Assembly (NCBI GenBank): GCA_946965045.2
Contig: OX337233.1
Location: 1,798,001 to 1,862,000, forward strand
From: Epithemia pelagica
Lineage: Eukaryota; Bacillariophyta; Bacillariophyceae; Surirellales; Surirellaceae
DNA: 64,000 nucleotides
Direction: 5' to 3'
A model generated the notes under the pieces. The model did no database searches. It worked only from the letters and a program-made list of their open reading frames with translations, and was not told the origin of the DNA. Positions 10,526 to 19,520 of this stretch are shown piece by piece. How positions within the stretch are numbered: position 1 is the stretch's first letter; each line of letters opens with the position of its first letter. The translations under genes and the position numbers were made by a program.

Positions 10526-12109
10526 ATGGCAGGTGAAGCCACAGTCGCAGACGTACTAGAATCCTTGAATTCACCTCACATCAGCTTGTTTGTCGAACCA
10601 CTTTTTGGAGGCGGCTCGTTTCCGATCGCCTATGTTGACTTCGAAATTAGTCCTCATGGTATGAGCTTCCTTGAGCAGAATCTGTGGTCATCATTTAAAA
10701 AAGAATGTCAAAAATGGAAAAAGAACGGAAATAGACAACCTCCTGGAGCTCGGACACCGGCGGAGAAGTATATGGCCATTGGCGATCCTTCTGGATTTGG
10801 AAAACCATCAGGATGGTCCAAGTGGCAACGTGACAATCCATATCTTCCTATCATGTGCCACAGACCGGCAGGTATTTCTTGGGTTAACTTGTCAATTATC
10901 CACCCTGTCTTTGACCAAATTGTGAAACTCGTAGACTTTGGTGAGCCAGCCACCGATGACTTCCTTATGGCAGCAGAGTTGTGTGCCGTGATGCCCGATG
11001 CCTTTGATGTCAAAAACTCGCGGAGAGACAGGGTCACTCAAATTTTCAACGAGTACATACCCGGTAACGCCAGTGAATCAATTGGGGTCAAGTGTATTGC
11101 AAACAAGTTTGACACCGACGGTACAGCTGCGCATGCTGGAACAAACCTCGTATTCAAGAGCGAGAAGGGCAAAGGCGACTCCGACCCGTACATGCAAAAT
11201 ATTGCTTATTATATTCAATACTGGGGGGACGAAAATGCCAGGAAGAAACAAAAGAGAAAGCGTGGTTCGAACTCGACATCTCCCGGCCCTGGCCAGCATT
11301 GCTGCCCTTGGATGCTGATCGAGGTGATTGGCCAAGAAATTGGTGTTTCCGGCGCAGCGTATGTCGACGGAACGCCATGTGCTCAACCCCTTAGTTCCAA
11401 TATTCCTTTCCTCTCGCTACCTTTCGATCGCCGATCACGAGTGCAACAAGCTCGTCTTTGTCACGCCATTCGACACGGGTTCAACACGCTGAAGGCGTTC
11501 TATGCTGACGAACCAAGTGCTGACGATCCGCAAGCAGGCTTTCCTTTTATCAGAAAGTTCACGCCTAGGAACGCCAAAGAAGGAACAGCTGAAGTTTCCT
11601 TCTCGTATACTGCACCAGTCGTCAAAGGGGGAGGGAGAATGCTCTTTTTTGCCACCATCGATGAAACAGGGGAACGCGTGCTCGTCAAGTTCAGCGAAAA
11701 GTACAACTGTGAGGCTCACGAGTTGGCCGCTACCAATGGACTGGCTCCAGCCTTGCGGAGTGTCATGGAGCTTGATTGTGGATTGGTGATGATCGTCATG
11801 GACCCCGTGGTTGGAGCCCACCACTGGGGTGCCAACGAAAGTGCGAGTGCGAAACAAAATTTAACGCGGTTTCAAGAAATTTTCCGAAACGCCAACCTAG
11901 TGCATGGTGATTTGCGTTCTCCCAACGTATTGGTGGATGCCAAAGGCCACGTGTTTGTTGTTGATTTCGATTGGGCGGGATCTCATGAGACTGAAATCTA
12001 CCCAATTGCTGTAAACCCGGAGGAGGAATGGCATGAAGACGTACAAGTTGGCAAAGTCATGAAGCTAGAACACGATGCCTTTATGGTGCATAAATTGTTG
12101 TCGATGTAA
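10526..12109 (+). CDS. protein-kinase-like protein with a possible restriction-nuclease-like middle domain
   Basis: 527 aa from an ATG at 10526. The C-terminal half carries kinase-fold motifs: NLVHGDLRSPNVLV at about 457-470 (HGD catalytic loop with downstream Asn) and VVDFDWAG at about 478-485 (DFD in the DFG position). These are typical of the kinase-like domains in fungal/oomycete Crinkler-type and FunK1-type proteins. Residues about 265-285 (PWMLIEVIGQEIGVSGAAYVDG) look like the core of a PD-(D/E)xK-type fold seen in the same large proteins. The N-terminal 200 residues are unassigned. There is no signal peptide. The role is unknown; an inter-element conflict function is speculative. Confidence 0.55.
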   Translation: MAGEATVADVLESLNSPHISLFVEPLFGGGSFPIAYVDFEISPHGMSFLEQNLWSSFKKECQKWKKNGNRQPPGARTPAEKYMAIGDPSGFGKPSGWSKWQRDNPYLPIMCHRPAGISWVNLSIIHPVFDQIVKLVDFGEPATDDFLMAAELCAVMPDAFDVKNSRRDRVTQIFNEYIPGNASESIGVKCIANKFDTDGTAAHAGTNLVFKSEKGKGDSDPYMQNIAYYIQYWGDENARKKQKRKRGSNSTSPGPGQHCCPWMLIEVIGQEIGVSGAAYVDGTPCAQPLSSNIPFLSLPFDRRSRVQQARLCHAIRHGFNTLKAFYADEPSADDPQAGFPFIRKFTPRNAKEGTAEVSFSYTAPVVKGGGRMLFFATIDETGERVLVKFSEKYNCEAHELAATNGLAPALRSVMELDCGLVMIVMDPVVGAHHWGANESASAKQNLTRFQEIFRNANLVHGDLRSPNVLVDAKGHVFVVDFDWAGSHETEIYPIAVNPEEEWHEDVQVGKVMKLEHDAFMVHKLLSM

Positions 12110-12122
12110 GGGATGTTGAGTG

Positions 12123-12401
12123 GAGCAGATCCATTTGGAGGTGGAATTGTTGAAGGATCTCCGTGTCATTTTAACGAAAGAAGATTTCTCAGGGATACGT
12201 CGGGCACAGAAATGCGGGTTTGATTCGCACTCGAATTTCTTCTCAAATGATTCTATTTCATTAATTGCTTCAGACATTTCTATCGTTCGACACATTCGAG
12301 CATGTCTTTCCGAAATGTATCTCTGAATGTCAGACGAGTAGAAATGTTCTCTCTTCAACCATTTGATTAGTTTGATTGCAATCCAGGTTCGAGGTGTTGA
12401 C
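12123..12401 (+). repeat. dispersed repeat, copy B (about 280 bp)
   Basis: Second copy of the repeat at 3280-3560, immediately after the kinase-like gene. After it, GACATTTTGT matches the sequence just across the hAT-1 insertion site (10206 onward) for a few bases, so copy B may show the uninterrupted state of that locus. Confidence 0.75.
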
Positions 12402-12541
12402 TAAATTGACATTTTGTCTGCGTCACTGGTGGAACTAAATGATGGAGTCTTTGCGAAACTCCTTTTTGCAAGGATTGTTCTTGTCGTCATAAGTTATGAT
12501 TGAAACAAAACTTGTCGGACGTGGTTGAGAGAGCGACTCAT

Positions 12542-14100
12542 TCAGTCATCGTTCGTCGGAAGCGAACGACAGCTACCGCCTTCTTCTTTCGTATTCGAAT
12601 GGTTTCGAACAAGTTCCTCCCACGTCAAGGCTGATTTTGGCTTGGGATGGCATAATTGACACAGGCCCATCAATACTTCGGGAAGCTCGCTCTCCTCACG
12701 ACCTTCAATGACAAATCCCAAAACAGGCAAGGATTTGTGAAAGTATGATTCACGAAGATATACCAACGCCTTTTTGGTCACCCATGGAAACGAATGAAAC
12801 GATACTTCCATTTCCATCACGTCGATACTACTTTTATCATTCATCGCCTTTGCCTCCGTATCATCGTGGTTGCTATTATTGCTGCGATATAAGAACCCAG
12901 TCTTACCAACTCGTTTGATCAAAACTGGTTTCCCACTCCATTTGGAGATCCACGTTGGAAGACCCAGTTCGGAGAGATTGTTGGCATGAGCAATTAACTT
13001 GAACCGACTTTGCATTTTGGGATCATCAGGAGCATTCTTACACCACTCATTGAACAGTCGTACAGCATTCAGCTTGGGATTGCTCTCCTCCCCATTCAAC
13101 GAAAGCTGTGCATCATTTTCAGGGTATAAATGCTCCAGGAGCTGCCGGGTTTCCTCCCGCAAACCAAAGTACATTACAAGCGTATGAGTACGACCCATTT
13201 CGCTCCCTCCTTTGGCCCGTAGATCTAACGGGATGGACAGAGTCACCACAAAGAGCTGTGGTGCATGCCACCTTTGTTGAATTTTCTCATTAGGGACAAA
13301 GTTAGATAGGTCAAACCAATTTGAAATATGGGGAATGCGATGAGGAGTTTCGATAAAGTCTACTCCGATGCAATCATAGAGTTCTCCGAGTGAGGGCATT
13401 TTCTCGTGATTGGTGCAATATTGGGAAGATCGAACCATGAGTGTCTCGCCGGGTGCTTTGCACCATTGAATCGTGCCCTGACAAAGCTCACGATTAGCGG
13501 TGTCCTCATCCTCTAACAAGGCCGAATCAATTGAAATACTCGACTCTGTCCTTACTCTGGATCCCTCGTTTTCATCGCAGGATTCGTCATCCTCGTCCTC
13601 CTCTACCTCTATCCTTACTCTCGATCCCCCGTTTTCATCGCAGGATTTGTCCTCCTCGTCCTCCTCTTCTTCGCCCTCTTCTTCCTTTTCGTCTTCAACT
13701 GTGAAGCTACGTGAGGAACTTCGCCCTCTTCTTCCTTTTCGTCTTCAACTGTGAAGCTACGCGAGGAAGTCTGGCATGAGACCTGCGGTTTTTCTCCCTG
13801 TACCATGGAAGAGAAGGGTATTTCAACGGTCGAACTACCGGCAAGCGGTCGAATTTCTGGGATAACCAAGGGCTCCAAGGTAACCGTCGATGTAGTTGTA
13901 GGGTTGGTATTGCCCGTTTCGTCGCTGTGGTTCGTTCCCGCCTTGGCCTTGCTGCCAAATGACCAGGAAAGCGTTCGTTGTTTCGGCACTGTACAGGATC
14001 GTCCGATAGCATCCATATCAGAATGGACGGAAGAGCTCTGATGGTCATCGGACGACTGAGGAGCTTGTTTGGAAAACCCGAGTGGGAGCAAGGAATTCAC
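12542..14100 (-). CDS. EDR2-like protein (DUF1336/EDR2_C), frame broken by a 50-bp tandem duplication
   Basis: The C-terminal frame (12542 up to at least 13720) holds an EDR2_C domain: WCKAPGETLMVRSSQY start, MQSRFKLIAHANN, GKPVLIKRVGKTGFLYR, MEMEVSFHSFPWVTKKAL and ELPEVLMGLCQLCHP. The N-terminal frame (13615-14185) is Ser/Glu-rich. A 50-bp duplication shifts the two frames; with one copy the ORF is continuous. The first in-frame ATG in this exon is near 14016, but coding character (LGKEKQRSISVNSLLP) extends upstream to a stop at 14185, so an upstream exon is likely. In plants EDR2 proteins bind lipids and act in defence and membrane signalling; the algal role is unknown. Confidence 0.75.
13551..13676. 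repeat. in-frame 63-bp tandem repeat in the EDR2-like gene
   Basis: The unit starting CTTACTCTGGATCCC at 13551 recurs at 13614 (63 bp = 21 codons), giving two acidic peptides of the type DESCDENEGSRVR on the minus strand. It preserves the frame, unlike the adjacent 50-bp repeat. Confidence 0.75.
13671..13770. repeat. 50-bp tandem duplication, frame-shifting
   Basis: TCGCCCTCTTCTTCC at 13671 recurs at 13721; the two 50-bp units differ by about two bases. Fifty is not a multiple of three, and the codon phases of the flanking ORF parts differ by exactly this amount. Confidence 0.9.
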
Positions 14101-14185
14101 GGAAATTGACCGTTGCTTCTCTTTTCCGAGAGCAGCGGTTTCCGTATATACACGCCTCTGCTCGGAACCATCTTCATGAACGCTC

Positions 14186-15537
14186 TAATTTTTGAAGAGC
14201 AAAGCCCTCATGGTATGTTGGAGGGGATACTTCCACTATTCCCCAATGGACTTTTTCAGATGGGGATGTTGAATGTTGAATGTTGACCCATTGAAATGAC
14301 GATGACACTTTTTTGGAACAAACAACAACACACAACCGATGTTGCAAGTTGCAAGTTGCACAACAGGGGATCGGGGAAGAAGGTTATGTTTGGGGGAAAT
14401 GGGGGAGATTGGGGGGGAAATCTGTATCCTCTTGATGTCGTATGAGACGTCAGAGGAAAAGAAATCAAATATGTGTTGTAGATGTCTTCTGTCTTTATTC
14501 TGTCTTTCTTTTGTCTTTCTTCTGTTGTCCCTGTGTGAGCAAAGTCGACTACCGTACCACGAACTACGACTACCTCTTCTTTATTAGCTCTCTAGTAGAG
14601 GAGTTACTCCTACTCCTAGGAGTATGAGTTATGGAATCCGTAGAAGGTAGAAAGCTTGGATGCTTCTCCTCCTTCCTTACTCGATACTCGATCCATATTG
14701 TGGCAAGTGGTCTGTAGAGACGATGCCATCCTCTCTACTGAGCAGCAAGATGAACTACCAAGCCAAACCACGAAAAATGATGGGAATCTGTCCAATCAAC
14801 TCGAGCATGGCCGGATGTTAGAATTCACTGGTGTCGTGACCAAGACATAATGATGATACCCACAGCAGTCCTTAGCAAGGCATCAAGTTGACGAGCAATA
14901 ACAAGAGAATGAAAAATAAAAAGCAATTATCCATTGCGAAATCATTTTGACTCCTGGAGACGCAGAAAGATCCATTGCAACTGTCCACATCTAAAAGAAA
15001 GCGGGGGCTTGTTGCGGTGGTTCTTCCAGGGTTGGAGTAAAGTTGATACTCATTTACCTAAGTCGTTGTTGGTGTTTGCCATGATATTGCATAGATTTTC
15101 AAGGGAAGGCGCCATCAACGCCTTCCACGTGGAGATTCCCAGCCATCAGCAGTCGCGTGTCGGGCGTGCGCATGAGTTTGGAATTTCGAACTGTAGAATA
15201 TTTCGAGATTCGAGAGAGCGAGAGAGGTGGATCTTTCTGAACCACTGGCTGCGCGAGGGTTGTGCGTCCGCACAAGATTCTCACCACAAGATATACTACA
15301 TACATCAGACATCCATTGATATGCCTTTGTGCGTCAGTCTACTCCTGGTACATCCTGTTTGATCAGACCTGATCCTCTTGTGATCCCACATCCGACCCTT
15401 TTGCCATTGCCATCCATTGATTTCACAATTGTGGTATCGGCAATCTTAGCTGGGACATTGACTTGCACAGCACAGAGAGTCTAAAATTCATCGCATTACA
15501 CATTCTATTGTTTCTATAGAAGATACTCACCATCGCC
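14186..15537. other. intergenic, nothing recognised
   Basis: 1.35 kb between the divergent EDR2-like and CFA synthase genes. It contains short low-complexity runs (TGTTGCAAGTTGCAAGTTGC at 14339, G-rich at 14390) and only short ORFs without protein-like features. It probably holds both promoters and the missing 5' exon of the EDR2-like gene. Confidence 0.5.
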
Positions 15538-16839
15538 ATGTGCCGAAGTGAAGTTCCGAAAGTATCCCTGACGGAAAAGCCGACCATGGTCGACAAGGAC
15601 AATCTTTGGGAAGCCACCACTGGAAAGCCTCTTCTCCTTCGAGTTGTCTTGTCTCACTTGGTTGCCTTGGAGAATGGATCGTTGACGCTACACCTCCCTG
15701 ATGGTGAATTGTTACGCATTGAGGGAAATCAACCGGGTGCCAATGGGTTTATCAAGCTTCACAGTTACGACCTCATCCAACGCGTTCTGAACAGTGGCGA
15801 CGTGGGCGTTGGTGAAAGCTTTATGGATGACGAATGGACTAGCCCCAATGTTACAGACGTTCTGCTCTTGTTTTGCCAAAACCAACACATGATGTTGGGC
15901 CGAAAGCGTTCGTTTTGGGCCAACCTATTTCTTTCCTTCATTCAATGGCGAGATCGCAATACCAAGACGGGATCAAAGCGAAACATCTCCGCACACTACG
16001 ATCTCGGAAACTCTTTCTATAGCAAGTGGCTTGATCCTTCCATGACCTATTCATCGGCTCTCTTTTCCACTTCCGACAAGGACCAACGTCAGCCACATGC
16101 CGACGTGGACGCACTGGAGAAAGCGCAAAAGGCGAAATACCAGAGTCTCATAGATCTCGTTGGCATTGGGCCTAACGATCATGTGCTGGAGATTGGGTGT
16201 GGATGGGGTGGTTTCGCTGAATATGCTGCCTCGACCGTTGGTTGCAAGATCACTGGTCTGACCATTTCTCGCGAGCAGCTGGAGTATGCAAAGCAGAGAA
16301 TCCAAAAGGCTGGCTTGGAGGACAAGGTGGAACTGGTCTTTCGTGACTACCGAGATGAAGGCCAAACGTATGATCGCATTGTGTCGATTGAAATGTTTGA
16401 AGCCGTTGGAGAAGAATATTGGCCCACTTACTTTGATTGTTTGAACAAATGTCTCAAGCCAGGGGGTACAGCAGGCGTCCAAGTCATTACCATTCAAGAG
16501 CGTTTGTTTGAACGCTATCGACAATCGACCGACTTTATTCAACGATACATTTTTCCTGGTGGAATGTTGCCCACTCCTACCATTATGGCGGATCTTGGGA
16601 AAGCACGAGGCCTATCTGTCACGGGCGAATTAAGTTTCGGCAAGGACTATGCGACGACGTTGGTCCATTGGCGAAACCGCTTTCAAGCCGCATGGAGCGA
16701 AATTGAACAAATGGATGGTAACTTTGACCTTCGATTCAAGCATATGTGGGAGTTTTACCTCCACTACTGCGAAGCTGGCTTTATCTCTGAAAATATCGGT
16801 GTGCGACAAATCATATTCAAAAAACCAGAGGAAGAGTAA
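15538..16839 (+). CDS. cfa: cyclopropane-fatty-acyl-phospholipid synthase family SAM methyltransferase
   Basis: 433 aa from an ATG at 15538 in good context (CGCCATG). Residues about 150-176 carry the family signature (HYDLGN, WLDPSMTYSSALF). The SAM-binding loop EIGCGWGG is at 218-225, followed by GLTISREQ and SIEMFEAVGEEYW. The C-terminal part (TLVHWRNRF, WEFYLHYCEAGF) completes the family length. The enzyme moves a methylene or methyl group from SAM to a double bond of a phospholipid acyl chain. The N-terminal 100 residues are the usual CFA cap. In algae this family is usually regarded as bacterial in origin. Confidence 0.93.
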   Translation: MCRSEVPKVSLTEKPTMVDKDNLWEATTGKPLLLRVVLSHLVALENGSLTLHLPDGELLRIEGNQPGANGFIKLHSYDLIQRVLNSGDVGVGESFMDDEWTSPNVTDVLLLFCQNQHMMLGRKRSFWANLFLSFIQWRDRNTKTGSKRNISAHYDLGNSFYSKWLDPSMTYSSALFSTSDKDQRQPHADVDALEKAQKAKYQSLIDLVGIGPNDHVLEIGCGWGGFAEYAASTVGCKITGLTISREQLEYAKQRIQKAGLEDKVELVFRDYRDEGQTYDRIVSIEMFEAVGEEYWPTYFDCLNKCLKPGGTAGVQVITIQERLFERYRQSTDFIQRYIFPGGMLPTPTIMADLGKARGLSVTGELSFGKDYATTLVHWRNRFQAAWSEIEQMDGNFDLRFKHMWEFYLHYCEAGFISENIGVRQIIFKKPEEE

Positions 16840-17290
16840 TTCTCTCAGGTCTTGTTAAAAACGGCATGTTAGGTTTGGCTAGATTGTGAAGTTCAACTCA
16901 GAGCCTTTCACCTGAACGGCGGAACGTGAATGGTTAAGGGAATAACACTTATTAGGTTATTAGGTTTTAATGATTATTCAATAGTTCTTTTCATTATCTC
17001 TTGTTCTGTTACGACGGCATCTCGCAGAAGCTTCAATATGATGTTGTTCAAACTGATTTCGACGCATGGTTCCGATTTTTCCATTGAAATTCCCCAGACG
17101 GCAGTTGGGATTTGAGGTATGTGGCATGTGGCCTCCCTTACAGCTGAGAATCTAGCGAAGAAAGAAGAAATGATAAGCACCTTGTCTCGCCGAGACAGGA
17201 TGAAGTGGCTCTCCAATACAATTCATTCTAATGTAAGGATCATGGTAGCATCTCGCAGAGAAGATATTCCAGAGTTTAACAGCAGTGCTT
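16840..17290. other. convergent intergenic region, nothing recognised
   Basis: About 450 bp between two genes that converge. It probably contains both 3' UTRs; no ORF, repeat or RNA gene was found. Confidence 0.5.
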
Positions 17291-18709
17291 TCACATTAGT
17301 GACAACGAATATGCCCCGTAGTTTTGTTCATCTTCTGGTGTCTCTTTCAGCTGTCGCACGGCACGCAAGAATGGGGGCAAAATCACTTTATCGCTGCATC
17401 CAGTTCCGTTGAAGCCAGAATCGGGGGTCTTGTCAGCTTGATTCCCATCTCCTTCTATCTCTCCATTCATGTGAGTGCTGCCTTGCTCGTTTTCTTTGTG
17501 GTGTTCTTTATTAACTTCCACTTGTGCATGTAAGATGGACAATCCTTGGGCTGGCTGTTTGTAAATGTGAATAGTAAAGCTCTGTAGTTTGTACAAAAAG
17601 CTGACTCGCCGCTGTCGAACAATGTGGCGTCCGGGATCGCGAGAAAACAGTGCCGTGGCATACTCTCGTTGGGTAATAATTCGCTTTTGCTCAATCATTT
17701 CTCCATCTGAAGTGCGCGTGACATTGGTTGACTGATAGACACTATCCACGATAGTGCCACTTCCAGTGTCCACGACACTTCGTTTTCGGACAAAACTGTA
17801 GTTTTGCTGACCCGGATCAGTGAAGTTTGTGTCTCCGTCTTGGCTACGTTGCAAGTATACCTTTTCCACGTCAAACATCTGGAAAGGAATATCAGCAGGA
17901 AAGAGTTTGGTAATGTCGTCCAAGGGCAAGGGTTCCAACAGAAACTTGGCCGATCGCCGTTTCAAATTGGATGGTAAGCCAACAATTTTGGAAATGACGT
18001 CGACAAGCCGATTCATTTTCCCTTCAAAGTCAGTGGAGTTGTCAAAAACATACAAATGAGGATGTCCAACCCATGCGTTTTGCGTTCGTCTGTCGAGTTG
18101 GATCGCTTCTTCTGGGCTTTCGGTACGAACGGCGTTGTTGTCCAAGGTATAGTAGTTCAAGGCTCCATCCGCTGCAGTTACCAAATGGAATATTGCATCG
18201 TATCGATTGTCACGAACTTGCACAATATCTGTATTGCGTGGCATTAATATGCGTTGCTCAAAGGTCTGGCAATCTAAATAGACTGTATTGTCCATACTGC
18301 CTCGATCACACAAGATGACACCGGGCTTTCCACGAGCCTTCAAAACAGACTGAACGGAATTTTCCAACGTCATTTGTGTATCAAACACAGCTGACTGGAT
18401 ATAGAGGGGCATACCTTCGGTCGAGAAAAGGTGGGCCGACATACCGTTGGAGGACAATAACGTGTAGGCTTCAGGGCAGGTAATGGCTTCAAACCCGCGC
18501 TCACGTAAGAAGGAAAAGACCCGTGCCAAAGCGGTCGTTTTGCCACCGCACGGACCACCCGTGAATACAAATCGATAAATCGGCGGAGCACTATCACTAT
18601 TGTGATTGTTATCCGCCTCCGAAGAGGAAGTGTTGATCATTAGGTCTTTGTCATGCGTTTCCGCGTTGGCGGTCGTTCCACCGCCGTTTTCGACCGTCTC
18701 GGCGCTCAT
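17291..18709 (-). CDS. TTD14-like P-loop NTPase (AAA_28) with CYTH-like C-terminal region
   Basis: 472 aa from an ATG at 18709. A Walker A (TGGPCGGKTT) is at 50-59, followed by FSFLRERGFEAITCPEAYTLL and GVILCDRGSMDNTVY (Walker B-like Asp with DRG). This order is that of TRPL translocation defect 14 proteins, which bind GTP and phosphoinositides. The second half (residues 250-390) has the long beta pattern of the triphosphate-tunnel (CYTH) fold, with basic patches such as VRKRSVVD and EQKRIITQREYA. The final 80 residues are polar and probably disordered. Involvement in vesicle or membrane traffic is inferred from the animal protein. Confidence 0.8.
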   Translation of the reverse strand: MSAETVENGGGTTANAETHDKDLMINTSSSEADNNHNSDSAPPIYRFVFTGGPCGGKTTALARVFSFLRERGFEAITCPEAYTLLSSNGMSAHLFSTEGMPLYIQSAVFDTQMTLENSVQSVLKARGKPGVILCDRGSMDNTVYLDCQTFEQRILMPRNTDIVQVRDNRYDAIFHLVTAADGALNYYTLDNNAVRTESPEEAIQLDRRTQNAWVGHPHLYVFDNSTDFEGKMNRLVDVISKIVGLPSNLKRRSAKFLLEPLPLDDITKLFPADIPFQMFDVEKVYLQRSQDGDTNFTDPGQQNYSFVRKRSVVDTGSGTIVDSVYQSTNVTRTSDGEMIEQKRIITQREYATALFSRDPGRHIVRQRRVSFLYKLQSFTIHIYKQPAQGLSILHAQVEVNKEHHKENEQGSTHMNGEIEGDGNQADKTPDSGFNGTGCSDKVILPPFLRAVRQLKETPEDEQNYGAYSLSLM

Positions 18710-18891
18710 ATTGAAGGTCTCAGCACTACCACAGGCAAAGGCAAAGGTGGTCGCCTGGTCAACAACCTGTTTGCTTCAATAATGCTAAAGGACACGCTGG
18801 ATCTCTGATGACAACCGTGCGAACTGCGAACACAAGATCAAGAGGATGGATTGTCTGATGAGATTGATGATGTACTCCTAAGAACGAAAAA

Positions 18892-19162
18892 AAAAAAAAA
18901 AGTGATAGTCTATTTCAGCTGCCGTGGCAGTCCCGCAGGACATACTCGACCGACTGCCCTGACGCCATTTCGACGCGGGGGAACAGCCCTCCGGTGACGG
19001 GGGCCACACACAGACGACCATTTTTCCGGACCCTGTAAGTGGTCCTCCCAACCCAACAAAGCACGGTCGTGGGGAATCGAACCCTGGACCCTCGCATGAG
19101 AGACCAGAATCCGGCCACAGACAGCGGAGCGTCGTACCGCTCGACCAAGACGGCTGGTGATG
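18892..19162 (-). mobile_element. tRNA-derived SINE
   Basis: Read on the minus strand, a Pol III A box (TGGTCGAGCGGT, 19136-19147) and B box (GGTTCGATTCC, 19073-19083) lie 50-60 bp apart in a tRNA-like head. A GC-rich body of about 170 bp follows and ends in a run of T (A15 at 18887-18901 on the plus strand). A 13-bp direct repeat TAAGAACGAAAAA flanks it (18879-18891 and 19163-19175). The 5' and 3' ends of the tRNA-like part cannot pair as an acceptor stem, so it is not a working tRNA. Confidence 0.75.
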
Positions 19163-19520
19163 TAAGAACGAAAAACGACTGGTTAGACCGATCAGTTGTC
19201 GCGTTCTGGTCGCTGATGATTCAATCGTGCGCGAAAGAAAAAATAGAAATAAGTAGAACGCCCATATATACACGCGATGCTGGCGCGCATATCGGGCTGG
19301 CGACACGTCTGGCGGGGTTGCGGTCAGCGATCAGGGGGTCTGCAGCGCCACATTTTGGGCATTTATTGTTTCTTTACTCTTTTCTGCGATGCCCATGTGT
19401 TCAACGACAGTCAGTCAGTCAGCTCGATAACAATCTGTCTCTTGCTCTAGGCATCCCATACAATACACAACAGGAGAAGAAAGAAACTCAGTTTTGATCA
19501 AGGACTGTGGCCGGTATCAA

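Noticed and set aside
16051-16542. A 163-codon minus-strand ORF
   Set aside because: Antisense shadow of the CFA synthase gene.
19060-19150. A functional tRNA gene on the minus strand
   Set aside because: A and B boxes are present, but the ends cannot form an acceptor stem and the unit continues into a SINE body.
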